Positions 8,884-22,517 of a stretch of DNA of 64,000 nt are shown here, in pieces. Numbering within the stretch: position 1 is the stretch's first letter; every line of letters starts with the position of its first letter. Position numbers and translations under genes: made by a program. The stretch spans positions 58,179,617-58,243,616 of the forward strand of contig JACSVZ010000002.1 of NCBI GenBank assembly GCA_014706295.1, in the 5' to 3' direction. Below the pieces are notes generated by a model. The model had not been told where the DNA came from. It did no database searches and worked only from the letters and a program-made list of their open reading frames with translations. Source of the DNA: Lycocorax pyrrhopterus obiensis. Taxonomy: Eukaryota > Chordata > Aves > Passeriformes > Paradisaeidae.

Positions 8884-9900
8884 CTTTATTGAAACTGAAT
8901 AGACAGCTGGCAGTTCAGGCACATTAGTCTTCATTAATTTGTTTTCCCATATTTCTTCTTGCTGTTGAATCTGGGAATAATTCCCAGTCACATTTTAGGT
9001 ACTATTCCAAGCTAAAGAGGCTTAAAAGTTACCACTGAATCCAATTGTTCAAAGTACACACGTGTCTATTTTGCTACCAAAATTTCTATTTGCATTTGCA
9101 AGATATATGTAAATAGGTGATTCATATAGAAATACTGGCAAGAGTAATTTTAAAAGTTAATTTCTTACCATGATTTACCAGACCGCAAGAGTTTCTCATG
9201 ATCTGTATGATAAAAAATTAAGTTTAAGATACAACTTAGGCCATAAGAAAGACAGATGTTCATTTTGAAAAGATAGACTTTCTATCAATATTAATTTTAT
9301 TCCTTAGAGTTAATTGTGAGGATTTGTTCCCTTTTGTTGTTGATCATAGTGAGGTTTTTGACTTTTGAGTGAATGTTTTTTAATTGAAAAATATAGTGCA
9401 TTTCCAGTGTTCAAATGGTTCTTTCAAGAAACATCTCAATTCTATTTGAAGGATTGCTATTCTCCGGTGATTCAATGCTGCATTTATGTCTCTATAGGCT
9501 GTAAAAAAATTATTACAGTGCAATAAATACTGGGCTGCTTTATGTCTGAAATGCATGTTTTTGTTATCCCAGTGTTGTAATAAAATTGTTTTCAAGTCCT
9601 TTGACTAATCATCAGCCTCACTGAAAACATTTGAAACTGTATGCCATTTTCAGACAATTTGACAGACAGATAGTAGCTCTAAGAGTAAACTTCAGGAAGA
9701 ATTTCATGAAGCTGGATGTAGGTCAAATTCGAATGCTCAAATTATCAAACCCATCTAAATTACTTTGTAGCTTCAGCAACTTCAAACCTAAAGATTTTGA
9801 TCCTTAAACAACAGAAATGCTCATCCTAGTCACTGTGAAGAAGAAAATTAACTACCCCAGACCAAACCGGCACACTGGGAAAGCTGCTGGCTGCCTACTG
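8884..9900. other. Non-coding stretch, no gene recognised
   Basis: AT-rich DNA with many stops in all frames. Its left end continues the sequence interrupted by the provirus. No repeat family was recognised. Confidence 0.55.
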
Positions 9901-9929
9901 AAGGATTAGGTATGTGCCTAGGCTGCCAT

Positions 9930-10846
9930 CCTGCATGGCAGAAACCAGCTCAGTCCAGATCTGCATCCCGGAGTGCAGCCGGGGAGGAGGGCAGCACCCT
10001 TAGATGCCAGTGGTGCCACTAAAGGCTAACAGAGCCAGGCAAATCTCAGCAATTTGTACCCAGCAGGAAATTCCCTCCTTGCACAGGAGTGAGTGCAGAG
10101 TGTGTGGTGTGTAGGAGGGATGAGCTCTGATCCCTCGGCAGCTTGTTGTTGGAGGCGGGGGAGGAAAAACAGTGTATTCCCCATCAGTTACTTCCTGCAT
10201 TCCAGCATCAAAAGGATGCCAGAGCACTTCTCTGGCACCTGCCCCATGGTGTACAGCTCCAGCCTGAACGTGTGGCTGTGGGGTGGCTGCAGGAACATGA
10301 GCAGCTGGTTAAATTAGCTGGTAGAAAATTTGGTTCTCATGGACACTCCAGGATCCACAGGTGCCATCCATCCCAGTGGCAATAGGGTGCATCTCTGGCA
10401 TGAAACTGCTTTTGCAAAGCACTCAGCGGACACAAAGGAGTCACACACCAGGTTCTTCAGATCCTTGCAGTGTCAGGTAGTACCTGTATTGGCAATAGGG
10501 TGGGCACAACCAAGGACCTGACACCACTGTGTGGTCTGTTGAAGTTTTCCTTGTCCTTGTTGTTCTCCTCCTTCCTGCTGCTGGAACTGTCCTGATCACA
10601 GCAGCTGTGAGAGGCAAGTTTCATTTTCCTGGTCCAAAATGACCACTGCTGCCACACAGAGAGGAGTGTGGCTTCTTCCACAGGCCTGCTCTACTCGGTG
10701 TCCTGCAGCACCCACCTTGTCTCCTGGTGCAGTGACCCCTCACGCTGTTGCATTTGCTGCGCCATGGCCACACGGATCAGGTGATGGTGCTTCAGCCTGG
10801 GCAGGATGGCCAGCACGGCCAGGAAAAATGCAATTGACACAGCCAT
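9930..10846 (-). pseudogene. ITPRIPL1-like pseudogene
   Basis: The family (inositol 1,4,5-trisphosphate receptor-interacting protein-like 1; membrane-anchored proteins with a Mab-21-like domain) has many copies in birds. The frame starts with ATG at 10846 (MAVSIAFFLAVLAIL, a hydrophobic N-terminal segment), directly after a pyrimidine-rich CCCAG that looks like a splice acceptor. It goes on with QQMQQREGSLHQE, a close match to the conserved helix after the membrane segment. An in-frame TAG at 10691-10693 breaks it; the same frame continues with QQWSFW and an acidic/lysine KEENNKDKE linker, stopping at 10457. Further on, in other frames, HTFRLELYTMGQVPEK (about 10190-10275) and a piece around HHTLCTHS recall the domain core. 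The C-terminal half is absent or unreadable. Similarity is from memory of the family. Several stops and frame changes make it non-functional. Confidence 0.65.
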
Positions 10847-11200
10847 GGCCTGGGAGAGGGGAGAGAAATGTTTACTCAGCAGGGCTGGGTAGGAGGTAAC
10901 ACAGAGCAGAAGCTGCCTGGAGCTGGGGACCAGCAGGAGAGGAGGTGAGGGAGGTGCCAGGGAGCAAGGGCAGTGTTTGTGAGCACTGCAGGGATGGAAG
11001 CTGTGGGCCATTTCACAGAAGCCTTTGGGCACTGGGGTCTAGAGGCTTGAAGAGGACGCAGTCCTTGTTGGGAAACAACACACCTACCCAAACCACCCTC
11101 ACGGCCAATCCCTGGCTGGGCTGTACCCCATGAAAGGGCAAGAGACACCCAAGCAGTCTCCCAAGGCCCCATCCCTACCAGGCTACAGTGTCCCATGGAG
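10847..11200. other. GC-rich flank of the pseudogene
   Basis: Upstream of the pseudogene start (minus strand) the DNA stays GC-rich to about 11,200 and then turns abruptly AT-rich. It may be the 5' untranslated or intronic part of the ancestral ITPRIPL1-like copy, carried along in a segmental duplication. No protein similarity was recognised in it. Confidence 0.35.
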
Positions 11201-12887
11201 CATTACCTTAACAAAAGTTTTAAAATAACATTTTAACTTCCCTTTCAAATTATCAAAGTTGTGGAGAATAATAGATTGTATGTGTTCAATACCATAGGTA
11301 GTTGATGTCTTTCTCAAGATGGAAGATGCTTTTCTCCCCTACAAACGGAAATTTCAGCACTTGAGACAATGTCAAAGTCTTAAATTAGGGTAAACAGAAA
11401 TACTTGATAAAGAATAATGCATTTCTTTCTTACTTTTTTACCTTAGTAGAAGTTATATGAGGAACAAACTAGAGAACTCCCCTCCCCATAGATCAGAAAC
11501 CAAACAATTTATCACAAAAAATCTCTGTTCCTAAACATCTGAAAGATATCTTCAGTATCAGCCATTGAAGAATTTGGTATGTTTTTTAAATTGTCAAAGA
11601 AATATTGTATCACACTCAAGTGGGTTCTTTTGTCTGCTTCAGGGGTTCTTGCTAACAGCTCTTACACAAGGTCTTATCTGTTCTTCGCTTTCAGTGTTCC
11701 TTTTCCTTAACCATAGCGATGTATCATGAAGACATAATATGAATGGCAGATGTCAAGACCACTGAAAATAGTGATATGGTAACATTTCTGAGAAAGAATA
11801 GAAAAGTAGCTGGAGAGTTTAAAATACAGCTATTTTCAATTTTAGCCTAGACCTTCAAATTGGCATTGATATTTAAAGTAGAAGTCAATGCAATTTGAGT
11901 AAAGGACAGATTTTTTTCACAATTACTCACAACTAAGTGGTACTTTACACCACCACTAAACCTCACTGGTTATGTGAATAAGCATCAGTCAGAAAGAGTG
12001 ACAGAAACCAAACCTGGTCATTGAACAAGCAGCTTCCCACAAACTTTTTCTGACAGGTTTACTTATTCAGACACACAAATAACCCAAAGCTAAGGCTAAT
12101 ATTAGATGCTTTTTCAGAGCAATATCCAGTACCATAGTTTTAATGTAAATATCTTAATATAAACAGTGATATTTTAAATATATAGTACCTTTTTTTCTTT
12201 TTCTAATGTTTAAAAATAAAACGAAACCAGTGTCTGCTTTTCCACATTCCCAGACTTTGTGCTTTCAGAGATAAAGTATTGTGCACAGTCTTATCCTTTT
12301 GCCAAACAGTACAATGCTGTGATAACAACAAAGCTGGGAACTAATCCAGTCCTTCTGAGCCAGAGATGTTGCCACCCGTTACTAATAGGTGGGATGGTGC
12401 TGCCCATAGACCTGAGAGAAAAATGTGAAAGCTCTAATGATATTTTTTCCAAAAGGATAGACAAAATTAGCAACTAACACAGGCTCTGAATTTTCATGGT
12501 GGCACTGATAGGGCACTTTTACTATACATATTTAAGAACAGAAACGCTCCAAGAAAAACTGATAATGAAGCACTCGTCTCTGAAATATGAAGTGTTTCAC
12601 AATGTCTAGCATCTTTCTATTCCCTTTAGTATCTCCCTGAACCACTTTGCTTCCCATCTCACTACCTGTCACTCATTTCTGCATCTCAACTCTTACCATC
12701 TCCATTTACTTTCTCCTTGCCATGTGTCCCTATCCTTCTTCATTTTTTCTTCATTCCCCAACACTATCACACCTTTTCTGAAGTTGCCATAATTCCCAAA
12801 CTTACAACATTTTAACATCTCTCTTTTTCTAACACTGATTACAGGAATCTACTGCCCAAGACAAGATGACAATAGGCAACCATATGA
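11201..12887. other. Non-coding stretch, no gene recognised
   Basis: AT-rich sequence with stops in all frames. A pyrimidine-rich section at about 12,600-12,840 is the only compositional feature. No RNA gene or repeat family was recognised. Confidence 0.55.
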
Positions 12888-13450
12888 TCACATGACATTT
12901 CAGGTTGGACAGGTCTCACATCTGAGATCAGACTGGGTTGCTCCAGGCTCTGTCCACTTGCATCTGGAAAACCTCCAAGAACAGAGATTGTGCAGCATCT
13001 CTGAGCAACCTGTTCCACTGCCTATTTCTCCTTGTGGGGAAAATAATTACCTTATAACCACTGTGAAGCTCTCTTCTTTCAGCTTATGCCTGTTGTTTCA
13101 CATTCTCCTGCCCCACAGGGCTGTGATCAGTCTGGCTGCATCTACTCCATGACATCCCCACAGCCCTGGGGGGCTGCTGTCATATTCCATGAAGCTCTGT
13201 CTTCCCCAGGCAGTACAAGTCCAGGTCCCCCAGCCTCACCTGACAGGAAAATTCCTCTGCCCCTTCCAACCTGGACACCAGGGTCTTTTCCACAGAGTTG
13301 CTCCCTAAAAAGGCAGTCTCCAGCCTGTGGGACTGAAAGGCGTTCATGCATACCATGGGTAGGTCTTGCCATCTGTCACTGCTGAATTTCAAAAGGTTCT
13401 TGTCGATCCACCCTCTGGCCTGTCCACATGCTGGGGTGGAAGACACTGAT
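12888..13450 (-). mobile_element. CR1 LINE fragment, ORF2 3' part
   Basis: The left part resembles the inverted 3' region of avian CR1, including a CAACCTGTTCCACTGCC motif at about 13006, and the right part matches CR1 ORF2 read on the minus strand. A frame around 13,280-13,420 contains KFSSDRWQDL, NAFQSHRLETAFLGSNS and EKTLV, which line up with the conserved end of the CR1 reverse-transcriptase protein (the segment before the final C-terminal domain). The copy is strongly diverged, truncated at its 5' side, and has no intact coding. The right boundary is uncertain; similarity fades by about 13,450. Confidence 0.7.
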
Positions 13451-15137
13451 AACAGAAGAAGCAAGAGAAGCAGTGGGGAGCAGCCTGCCCAGGGGCTGAG
13501 CTCCATATCCAGCCCGGTGTCTGAGATACAGAAAGGTACAATATGCCAAGATTTTTCTTGTACACCTCTAACAATCAAGGACTGAAACTCAAGATAGAAA
13601 GCCAAAACACCAGTGCTCAGAGTGATGAGATGGCAGCAGGGCTGCAGCATGCCCTGCAGGATTTGTCCAGGTTCAGACCTAGTCAAACCCATCCAGACCG
13701 CCAGGGGACAGGGGAGTCAATCGGTGTCGTTCTGCAGGGAATCTGCACATTCCCTGGGAAGACAAAGACATGCAACCAGTTCAGATTTCGGGCCCAATGT
13801 ATGGCAGAGAACAAAGGGATGCTGGAAACATTCAAAGCCTTATGCAAATATCCAAATCTTTACCTAATTTGAAATATTCATTTGGAGAAAACTGGAAAAC
13901 TGGAACTTCTGGAAACTGACATCCGTGCCCTCTTACCAATAAAATATTAGCTAGGTGGGAAAAAAAAAAGGCTATTTTTTAACGTGTGCAGCAAAAGCAC
14001 CACTGGCAGGTTCTAGGGAGGTATCTTGGAAGAAAGAAGGGATTCATCAGGCATTTAGAGCCAGAACTTGCATTAGCACAGCTGTCCTGATTGTGCTTTT
14101 CCTATGTATGCAGTCTCATCCATTTCCAGATACAATAATGAATTGTTTTTACTTTATTTATTTTATAACCCCAGATTTCAAAATACCACATAGATGAGAC
14201 AGTCATGTAAACATCCCAGTAGGGTCAAAATTGAAAACACGAAAATCAAACAAATACAGATACAGGATATGATCCTCCATGCCTTCAATAACAAGCCTAA
14301 GAATAATGACATCTGCTCATGCAAAGATAAGGTTCATTTGATCTTGTGACCAATTTGATCAAAGTTTCATATACCAAAATATTTGTATGCATATTTCTAT
14401 TTGCATTTATCCATTTTCTGGACTTTGTTCATGGAATTGCATCTAGCTTTATTCAGTAATTAATTCACTAGTTACTATTATTAATCTATCAGCCATTTAG
14501 TGAAGGAAATATTCTCAAAGGGAAAGTTGCTGTAAAGCTTCTTAAGTATTTCTGTAATTTAACAACCTAGATCTGCATTTTCAGAGCCTACTCAGGCCTT
14601 TTTGAAAATCTTGGTAAACACCTAAATTCCACAACATATTTGGAGTACTGCATTACTTCTATTTTCAAAGCTCTTGGAAGTTTCTATACTATGCATGGTC
14701 AGGTTTTCAAAAGCCTTTCAAACTATTAGGGATGCCCGTCAAGCACCTAATCAGACTGAGACACATTTAAGTGGAACATGCACCCAACATGCTTTCAAAA
14801 CTCAACCCTCAAGGTCATATTTTTTAAAAGATACAAGGACAGCTCTGCCTGCAAGTTGGCAGAAACTCAGCCCTGAGCAAGGCAGGGTATTTCTGCCAAC
14901 TGCTGAAGCACTCTGGCTGTCAGCACTGTCGGATGGGAGGCACTATGCAAAACAATTACTAGTTTGATTCAGAAGGTCCAAGGGCTACATTTACATGCAG
15001 CAGGCAGAAGAAAGAATCTGCAGAAGCTCTGCCGGAAACTTTTTAAATGGACCAAGAAGAATCAATGAAGTGCTCCATCAAGTGCAATAGCCATGACAAA
15101 CATTTTACTGTGTCATGCAGGCTCCATCCTCATGAGT

Positions 15138-15170
15138 TTTATTATTGTTATTATTGTTGTTGTTATTATT
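15138..15170. repeat. TTA/TTG microsatellite
   Basis: Interrupted trinucleotide repeat of TTA and TTG units, about 33 bp. Confidence 0.8.
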
Positions 15171-16762
15171 CTTTCACTGTACTGGCCAGAAATAAGGAAT
15201 TAAGAGATAAAAAAAGAAAAGGCGACAGGAGGGGTGTAGGGAAAGCTGCTTCTGTTTCCCTTCAACAAAGCAAAGCACAGCAAGGACAGATTACATTAAA
15301 TGAACTGCATTAGGAAGGTCAGAGGTGGGGAGAGTGCTCCTTCCCCTGTGGGACTCAGATCCTAAGCAGCACGACATAGCAAGCCCTTAACATCTGCTGG
15401 CACTACTGTCCTCAGCTGCACTCTGAAGGCAATAGTCCCTCTGACTGATGTGAAGCTCCCAAAGCAATCTCTTGACATCAACATGGTGCAAAGTTATTTG
15501 AGAGCCTATTCATCTGTTTTCCATTGTTTTCTGTTAACATGACAGCTAACAAGTGTGCAGTTTGCAAAGGCTCAGATGAGACTCAGAGCTCTTTTGGGAA
15601 GGCAGAAGCTTCTCCTAAGGAAAGACCATGTTAATGTTTTATAAATTATTTTGCAGTGGTGATAATTGCTCTTGGAAGACTGAGCTGTATAGGGCCAACA
15701 GCAGAAGTATTGGGGCTTCCTAAATGATTTCCTAGAGAAGTTTTTAGTCTCCCCATCTATCACATAACATTCATCTAGTTTATGGTCAGAGCTGGTTACG
15801 TGCCTTGCAATCCAAGTCTTTGGGTTTCCCTATCAGCTGGGATAGGAAGAACAGAAATTTCCCTTGCTATTGGCCACCTGGCCCACTCGAGAAACTCAAA
15901 GCAGGACAACTGAAGAAAAATAAGTAAGTACTTCTTTGTCTCATTTCCTAGTCATATGGTAAGTCAAGGAAGACTTCAGGAAATTGCATAACATTTTTAT
16001 ATAATATTCCATAACACATTTTCCTTGCTGCTACATGGATCCTGTCTTACTGTTAGGTCTACTGGATGCTCAAGTCTGAAAATAGACATATGCTGGAGAT
16101 CCTGATGGAACTGTTGAACAGATCTCAGTTTATAACTATGACAAAATACAGGCCAAAATGTCTACTGCCCCACATTGTAATCCTCCAAGAGATTCTTCCC
16201 AGAAAATGGACCACTCTGTTTGGGGGTAGATTGCAACAGATGACATAAATCATTAATTAAAATAGAAAGTACTTTAATTTTTTCACAAGGTCCAAGGGCC
16301 GATGTGTGAGCTGAAGTGAGGCTCCTGGGCCCCTGGGAAGAGGGTGTGGGTGGGGATTGCAGGCAAGGCTGGTCAGGGCCTTAGGACATGTCAGAGTCCT
16401 CAGGGTCCTGATAGTTTTCTCACAACTTACGGTATTTTCATTTCAAGTTAATAGCAACATTTCTTTCCACTTTTAATATATATGGTTATTGTTATTTACT
16501 GCTACAATCAAGAAATTATGTAGACTTTCAGCACTAGAAAAAGGATCAGTAACTCAGAGTTTAGGAAAAATTAAAATAAAAAAAAAAGAGGAGAAAATTG
16601 TCCTCAGTTTCCTTTGGGATGAGAAAAAGGGAAAAAAGGACACTCCCGTGAGCTAGGGGCTAGAATAGTGGTCTCTGAAGTGGGGTGAACACACACCCTA
16701 GAGTGTGTGCCAGACAAGTTATTGAGGTCTGGGAAGTAAATAACCCTTGTACTGTTAATAAG

Positions 16763-16780
16763 TAAAATAAAATAAAATAA
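16763..16780. repeat. TAAAA microsatellite
   Basis: A short run of about three and a half TAAAA units. Confidence 0.75.
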
Positions 16781-19700
16781 GATACATTTTAAAAATGGTG
16801 TTTATTTCATCCTTATCCATTTTAAATTTCTATTTTGTGTGTATTTTATAAGACACAAAATAGAAACAAATTACCATTTTTTGTGATTTGTCTCATAACA
16901 ATAACCATAGCAAGGCTGACCTGATCTCTGCAAAACCCTTCTGTAACTGATTCTTCCTCTCTTCATAGCAGTGAAAGCTAGGAGTGAACTGATGAAAGTC
17001 TGGGACCTTTCAGTATGGAAAAAAAAAAAACCTAAACAAAACAAACAGTCTGGGAATGGACAGGATAGCATTTAGTATATGGATGTTCTGAAGCTTAGGC
17101 AAATTTTTAAATAAGGAACTATAACTCCAACACTAAGTATACGAAGACGGTCTTGGAAATACAATTTTTGGAAATGGTTGCTTGCGTAATCTCTCTTAGG
17201 GGTCAGAGAGACACTTCCAGTAAAACACCACCACTCCTGAGAACAAACTGCAAGAAAAGTTTTTGCTCCCACTATTTCAACTGAGTCATCTTGAAGTGAA
17301 ATCGTTTTCATCACTTGTCACTGCATTTTATCTCGTAAGATGGCCTACGTTATAAGCTCCATGTGAAAGACATTTACTGTTGTCTTTTTCAGAAGGGTGG
17401 GGGTGGGTGGAGTGATGTGTTATGTTTTGTGGATGGCTCCAAGTTAATCCCCAGCATGAATACTGACAGGACTTTCTGTTCTTCCAGTTCAGATTTTGTC
17501 TAAGAATCCAAAATCTATCATTTATTATATATTTTCCCTTTAAAACTGAGTCCTGGACAATGACAGAAGAGCTTCTGTTCTTGTCACGTCATGACATTGT
17601 TCTAGATTTTCTCCTTTACCTGGACTTCCTGAAGAAGCTTGAAATGAGAAGTTATTAAAGGCATATGCCATTAATTTACTGTAAATCAGATGCTGCTGGT
17701 GTTACTTTTCTATCTGTATCCTGACAATCTAATGAAACTGCTATATAAAATCTTGCACTTTTTTCTGCTAAAATCTGTATGAACAGATGCCTAATCCAAA
17801 ACTCAAATGAGTTCAAAGTCAGTCACCTGAGTTTGAGGTCAGACAAAAAAACTTCCCTTAAGCTGCCAAGCTAAGATAAGAAGTTTTATGTCACAAAGGC
17901 TCAATAACACAAACTAATAACTTCAGTTGTTCCCCCCAGGGGTCACAATTTATTGCTTTTGATCTTCTTGGTCAGTTTTGCAGGTTTCTCTCTTAGAATA
18001 AAGAGATCTTTCCCTCAGAGGTCAGCTTATTTTGCACATTGATATTCCCTTTTCTGTGCAGCATTTGCCAGAACATCTGATGCCTTGGTACTGTCAGAAG
18101 CACCTGTTGAAAGTGATGATGTCAGCTGACACTGCACAAAGATCTGAGGTCTGACCTCTGTATTTGCTTGAGAAGAGAGCTGGTGATCAGTATTTTTTAA
18201 ATTTGACTGTTTATGTATATACCATCTTTTTCAGAAATCTGAAATAAATGAGCACCATTCAGGTGGCCAGAGATTCCCTGGAACTGTAAAAAAACTCCAT
18301 CTCACTCTCCGCTACCCAATTCAGAGAGTGGCGGACTTCTGTTTTCCACATCCTCACTTAGCAGCTGTGACTCCTCAGACTTAGCTGGAGAGGTCTTTTC
18401 AAGTGAACTAGTCTGCACTATTCTGCTAACAATTTCAGGCAAGTTAAGGGAGTTTTCCAAAAGAAAGCACTTTCAGCTGGAAGTGCTAACTATCTATTAT
18501 CTCTGTTCATGTAACTTCTAGAATTTCTTAACTGTTCAACAGATACAATAGAATCAGCAACTTAAAAAGTCTCTGGAAAGACTTTCCAAGTACATTGGGC
18601 TTCAGCAGTGTCAGCAAGGCAGTGCATAATACACCAATCCATCAGTATGAAATGAAACATTAAATTTAAAAACAATGTCCTAACAGCCATGAAAGGGCAG
18701 CTGCATTTCAAGAGTGCCCTGAAAGATGAAAGCAGCTGAACAAGAGTTAGGAAAATGCAGTCAAGAGATTCAGAAATGTGAAGACTCTATTCTCTCTGAG
18801 TGTTTACTGTCTCTGACAGGCAAGAGATTTCATGTGAAGCTGTTAAAAAATTAATAGTGAGTTACTATATCTCACCAAGAAACATTAGCTTGATGATTGA
18901 GCTGGTTTTAGTTTCCTGACGCCATCCCACTCTTATTAATGACAAGTCCTCCAGCTCCCCTCAGTCATTTATTTGTGGTTTTATCCTTCTTACAAATAGT
19001 TTTTATATCTCCACTTAATCATTAATAAGTCAACAATATAAATCCATTCCTTTTATTATGCTTCATCAAAAAATCACTCCAATCTTCAGTGATTGCACAA
19101 GACTGGAAGAGAAAAACTGTTTTTCTGTCCCACAGGAATGTGAAACTCTTCTAGCCCTAATTTGGAATGGGAACCCAAAATCTCAGCAGAAATACTAATA
19201 GTGAAATATCTCTTAAGTACTTTGCTGTGTTTCTATTTTACAAAAATAAACAGTAAAACTAAGTCTGGATGTTTAAACCAAAACTTCAGATCAAAGTTAT
19301 CTGCATGGTCTTTTCCTGTATTTGAACAGTAAACAAACAGTTGTTGAAACTAGCCTTTTCCTACAGGAAATTGACTTCAGCAGCTCAGCAGTTTCATATG
19401 AAAAAAAAGCTTTGTCCAGGCCTGTCTTGAGTCAACATTTGCACTGTAGCTGAAACCTCCTTTCTTGGAGGCATGCTGCTGTAGAGACACAGGCATGAAA
19501 TGGTATCAAGAGTCAGTGTCAGTGTGATTCCCAATAGTGTAGAGCCGACTTTGAGGTCTGAGCAGATAATTTTGGCAGATAAGCAAAATGCATCAGAAAT
19601 AATTGAAATTGAATTGGTCATAATATGAACAATGGAAATTTCCTCAAAGACTTTCAGCACAACTTCTAGCTAACCAGCAAACAAAAATGAACCCCCAAAA

Positions 19701-22467
19701 TCACTGTCACTCTGAATACGAAGTGTGTAGAGAATAATCACAGGAGTCAAATCAAGCTGCTGAAATATATTTAAAGGTCAGGAGAAGACTAAGCTCCCTG
19801 TGTCCTAGAAATGCAACAAAGAGTTTTGCCAACCAAGACAAAGTGTAAGTTTATTTTCTCTCTTCACCTTCCTGTAGAATAGTTCCTTATGGTGAAAGAT
19901 ATTAAAAACAAAATTTTTGATATCACCTCATGGTGCTGATAGACCATCACACACCATCTTTATCAGTGAAGCTCTGTATGTTATAGTAAATTTGCTTCTG
20001 TGATCATCCCTTTATTCGGTGTGCAAGAGTAACCCCTATTACTCCTGCCAGACACAACATATTCCCATCTTCTCTGTTTTTTCCCTTCGTTTTTTGGCAA
20101 GCTGTGTTCCAGTGATGGTCAGGAATCATGCTTCCATGCATGCCACTGCACAGCTGCTCTGTGCCCTTGTTCAGTGAGATGTTTAAAGTACATTTTTAAA
20201 TGTCAGTTGTGCGATGAGCTTCACTTGTTTGAAATTTTAAAGCTGTCAGTACCGAGATGAGTTCACGCTTAAGTGATTCATGGAGGAGGTTCACAGAGCT
20301 AGTTGGTGGCTAGCTTTACTTTGAAATAACATCAAATTGATGGGATTAACTAATATGACACACTGGTTTAATCTGGTTCCACAAATCACACATTCTCATA
20401 TTTTAACAACTTCCTCTGATTTATTGTTGCAAACAGAATAAAGTCCAAAGAGGTATATAGAAACTCTCTATGTGCAATGTATTTAAGCACATTTCAGGCT
20501 TTTAAAGGGCCAGTCACAGAAAGCAGGGAAAAGCTGGGAGAATCAGCAGAGAGAGTTCAGATATTAAAATGTGAATAGTCATGGAGAACTTTTTAAAATC
20601 ATTTCTCTAACTACACAAATAGCCTGCAAGTGCAAAATAGACCATACTACTTAAGAAACTTAGTTTTGTCTAAGTGTATTCAGAAAAATCGAGGACCTCT
20701 TGGTGCATTACTAGATGGAAATGTCAGAATTGAGAATTACTTTCAACAAAGGGTGGAGGTGTACATGAAATGAGTGTTCTGTGATCCAGTCATAGCATAT
20801 AATGTCACTTATATGCCAACAGTTCCAAATCTTACATAATTACTTTAAGGAGGCCTTCTTCAGTTAACAAGTCCAAGTACCTTGCATCTAAGAGCTTAAA
20901 AACGCTGACATATTCTCTGAATTACTGTTGTGGATTTTCAGGACTTGATCATTAGAGAAGCTCAAGAGGCCTGGCAGGAAATAATATGCTGATATATAAA
21001 GGAGGTAAAAAAAGTAGAAAAGCTTATCTAGGTGCTTGAGTAAGTGATGTGACCTAGTGAATTCTGTATTGTGAGTATTGATCCTCTGCAATTTAACATT
21101 ACAATTCATAACTGAGAAGAATATAAAAAATCATTACGTAACTAATGATATACAGGTTGTATGAGACAAAAACTGAAGAAGACTGGTTACACATATGGAG
21201 GGAGTAGATGAGACTGGACTCTGGCCAGCTGGGAAACTGAATGCAGTCAAGAAAATATTTCTTTTTCAGAAAAGGATATGTGAAATTTTTTGCATGTATA
21301 CGAATAATAAAGGAATACTTTAGTTAAAAGTAGGCCTCTATGTTAGCAGCAATGAATAGAAAAGATATTTTGAGTAATGTTTATTGATTATCTAAATACA
21401 AGTTGCCAGTGTGAAATTGTTGCTAAAAAAGAAAAAAGTGATATTTGATACACACAGGGAAAATAATGAGTAGAGACAGAGACCTTCTGATCCCTTTATT
21501 ACCTCTAAACAGTAATTAGTACTGCAAAATCATTTTGAAACTGAAAATGTCTCTTAGGAAATGTTTATAGATTAGGAAAACCTGCCTCATAGAGAAAGAC
21601 ACAGAAACACACTAAGTAAAGAAGAAAAGCATATTGAAGCCTAAATCCCAGCACATGGAACACAGATTTGACAATGTGACACTGCAGCCCAGCACTGAAA
21701 AAAACCATATGGGTGGATGCTTGACAAGCTCAGGATTTTCATTTCATTTTTTTCAAATTCGATTTCAATTTCATTCAGAAATTTAATGACCAAGGAGAGC
21801 GACCTACTGTGGTCTGTTCTGTGTTGTCTGTCACTCAGCATTTTAAAATAAATGTTAGGCTTTTTTTCCAAAATATATGCCATGGCTAAAAAAGGAATTA
21901 AACCTGTAATGATGCAATCACTTGCATCAAGCAACCTAATACAAAGTGCCCTGTTCTTTTCCAATGAGAACGTATTTCTGGGCTAAGTGCGACCTTTTTA
22001 TCATTGTCTCCTGGATATATCTACAGAAAATGTATCCACTGCAGCCAGAAGGACATATACAAGGATCTTTTTCTCGTTGACACAACATATTTCTGCATCT
22101 TAACTGGGCTTTTTTCCAAATTACCCCAAATGCTCAGAGCAAAACTAAGGTTTAGGCTCATGAGGAGAAACTGGTCTTGTTTCAGGAAGGGTCTGTACTG
22201 CCACCCACTTTAATGAACACAAATTATCCTACAAGATCCTAAATCTCCACCTTGGTGAATCTGAAGGTAGATTTTGAACCTATATGATTAATACCTGTCT
22301 CTTTCCATCATTGACATCAAAGTTCTTGTTGATGAAATATTTTTCTACTAGACTATAGGATCACTTAACAAATGTAGATAGATTATGGCAGAACTGTGGA
22401 TAGCATACCTCAAGAGTTTAGTGAAGAGGGAAACATGAAGATTTTGCATCTGAAATGTCTTGCTGTC

Positions 22468-22517
22468 TTAATTTTAATTTAATTAATTTTAATTTAATTT
22501 AATTTTAATTTAATTTT
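22468..22517. repeat. AATTT-type A/T repeat
   Basis: A 50-bp tract built only from A and T in repeating TTTAA and TTTTAA units. It is likely to be unstable in length and easily melted. No gene is next to it. Confidence 0.8.

Larger units (their letters stand above)
13451..22467. other. Non-coding stretch, no gene recognised
   Basis: About 9 kb of mostly AT-rich DNA without a frame that resembles a protein. Noted inside it: AATAAA at about 13,940 followed closely by a run of A at 13,960-13,970; a TTA/TTG-rich microsatellite at 15,138-15,170; a GC-richer island at 16,290-16,420; and a TAAAA repeat at 16,763-16,780. A minus-strand frame at 21,641-21,964 (107 residues) is the longest in the right part but matches nothing I know. 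Confidence 0.5.

Noticed and set aside
13180..13519. Minus-strand frame with a signal-peptide-like start (MELSPWAGC then a leucine run), at first resembling a small secreted cytokine
   Set aside because: Its later part lines up residue by residue with the end of CR1 ORF2 and its DNA matches inverted CR1, so it is a chance frame through an old LINE.
21641..21964. 107-residue minus-strand frame beginning MEKNRALCIRLLD
   Set aside because: No recognised similarity, and its low-complexity Ile/Glu/Lys middle fits AT-rich non-coding DNA.
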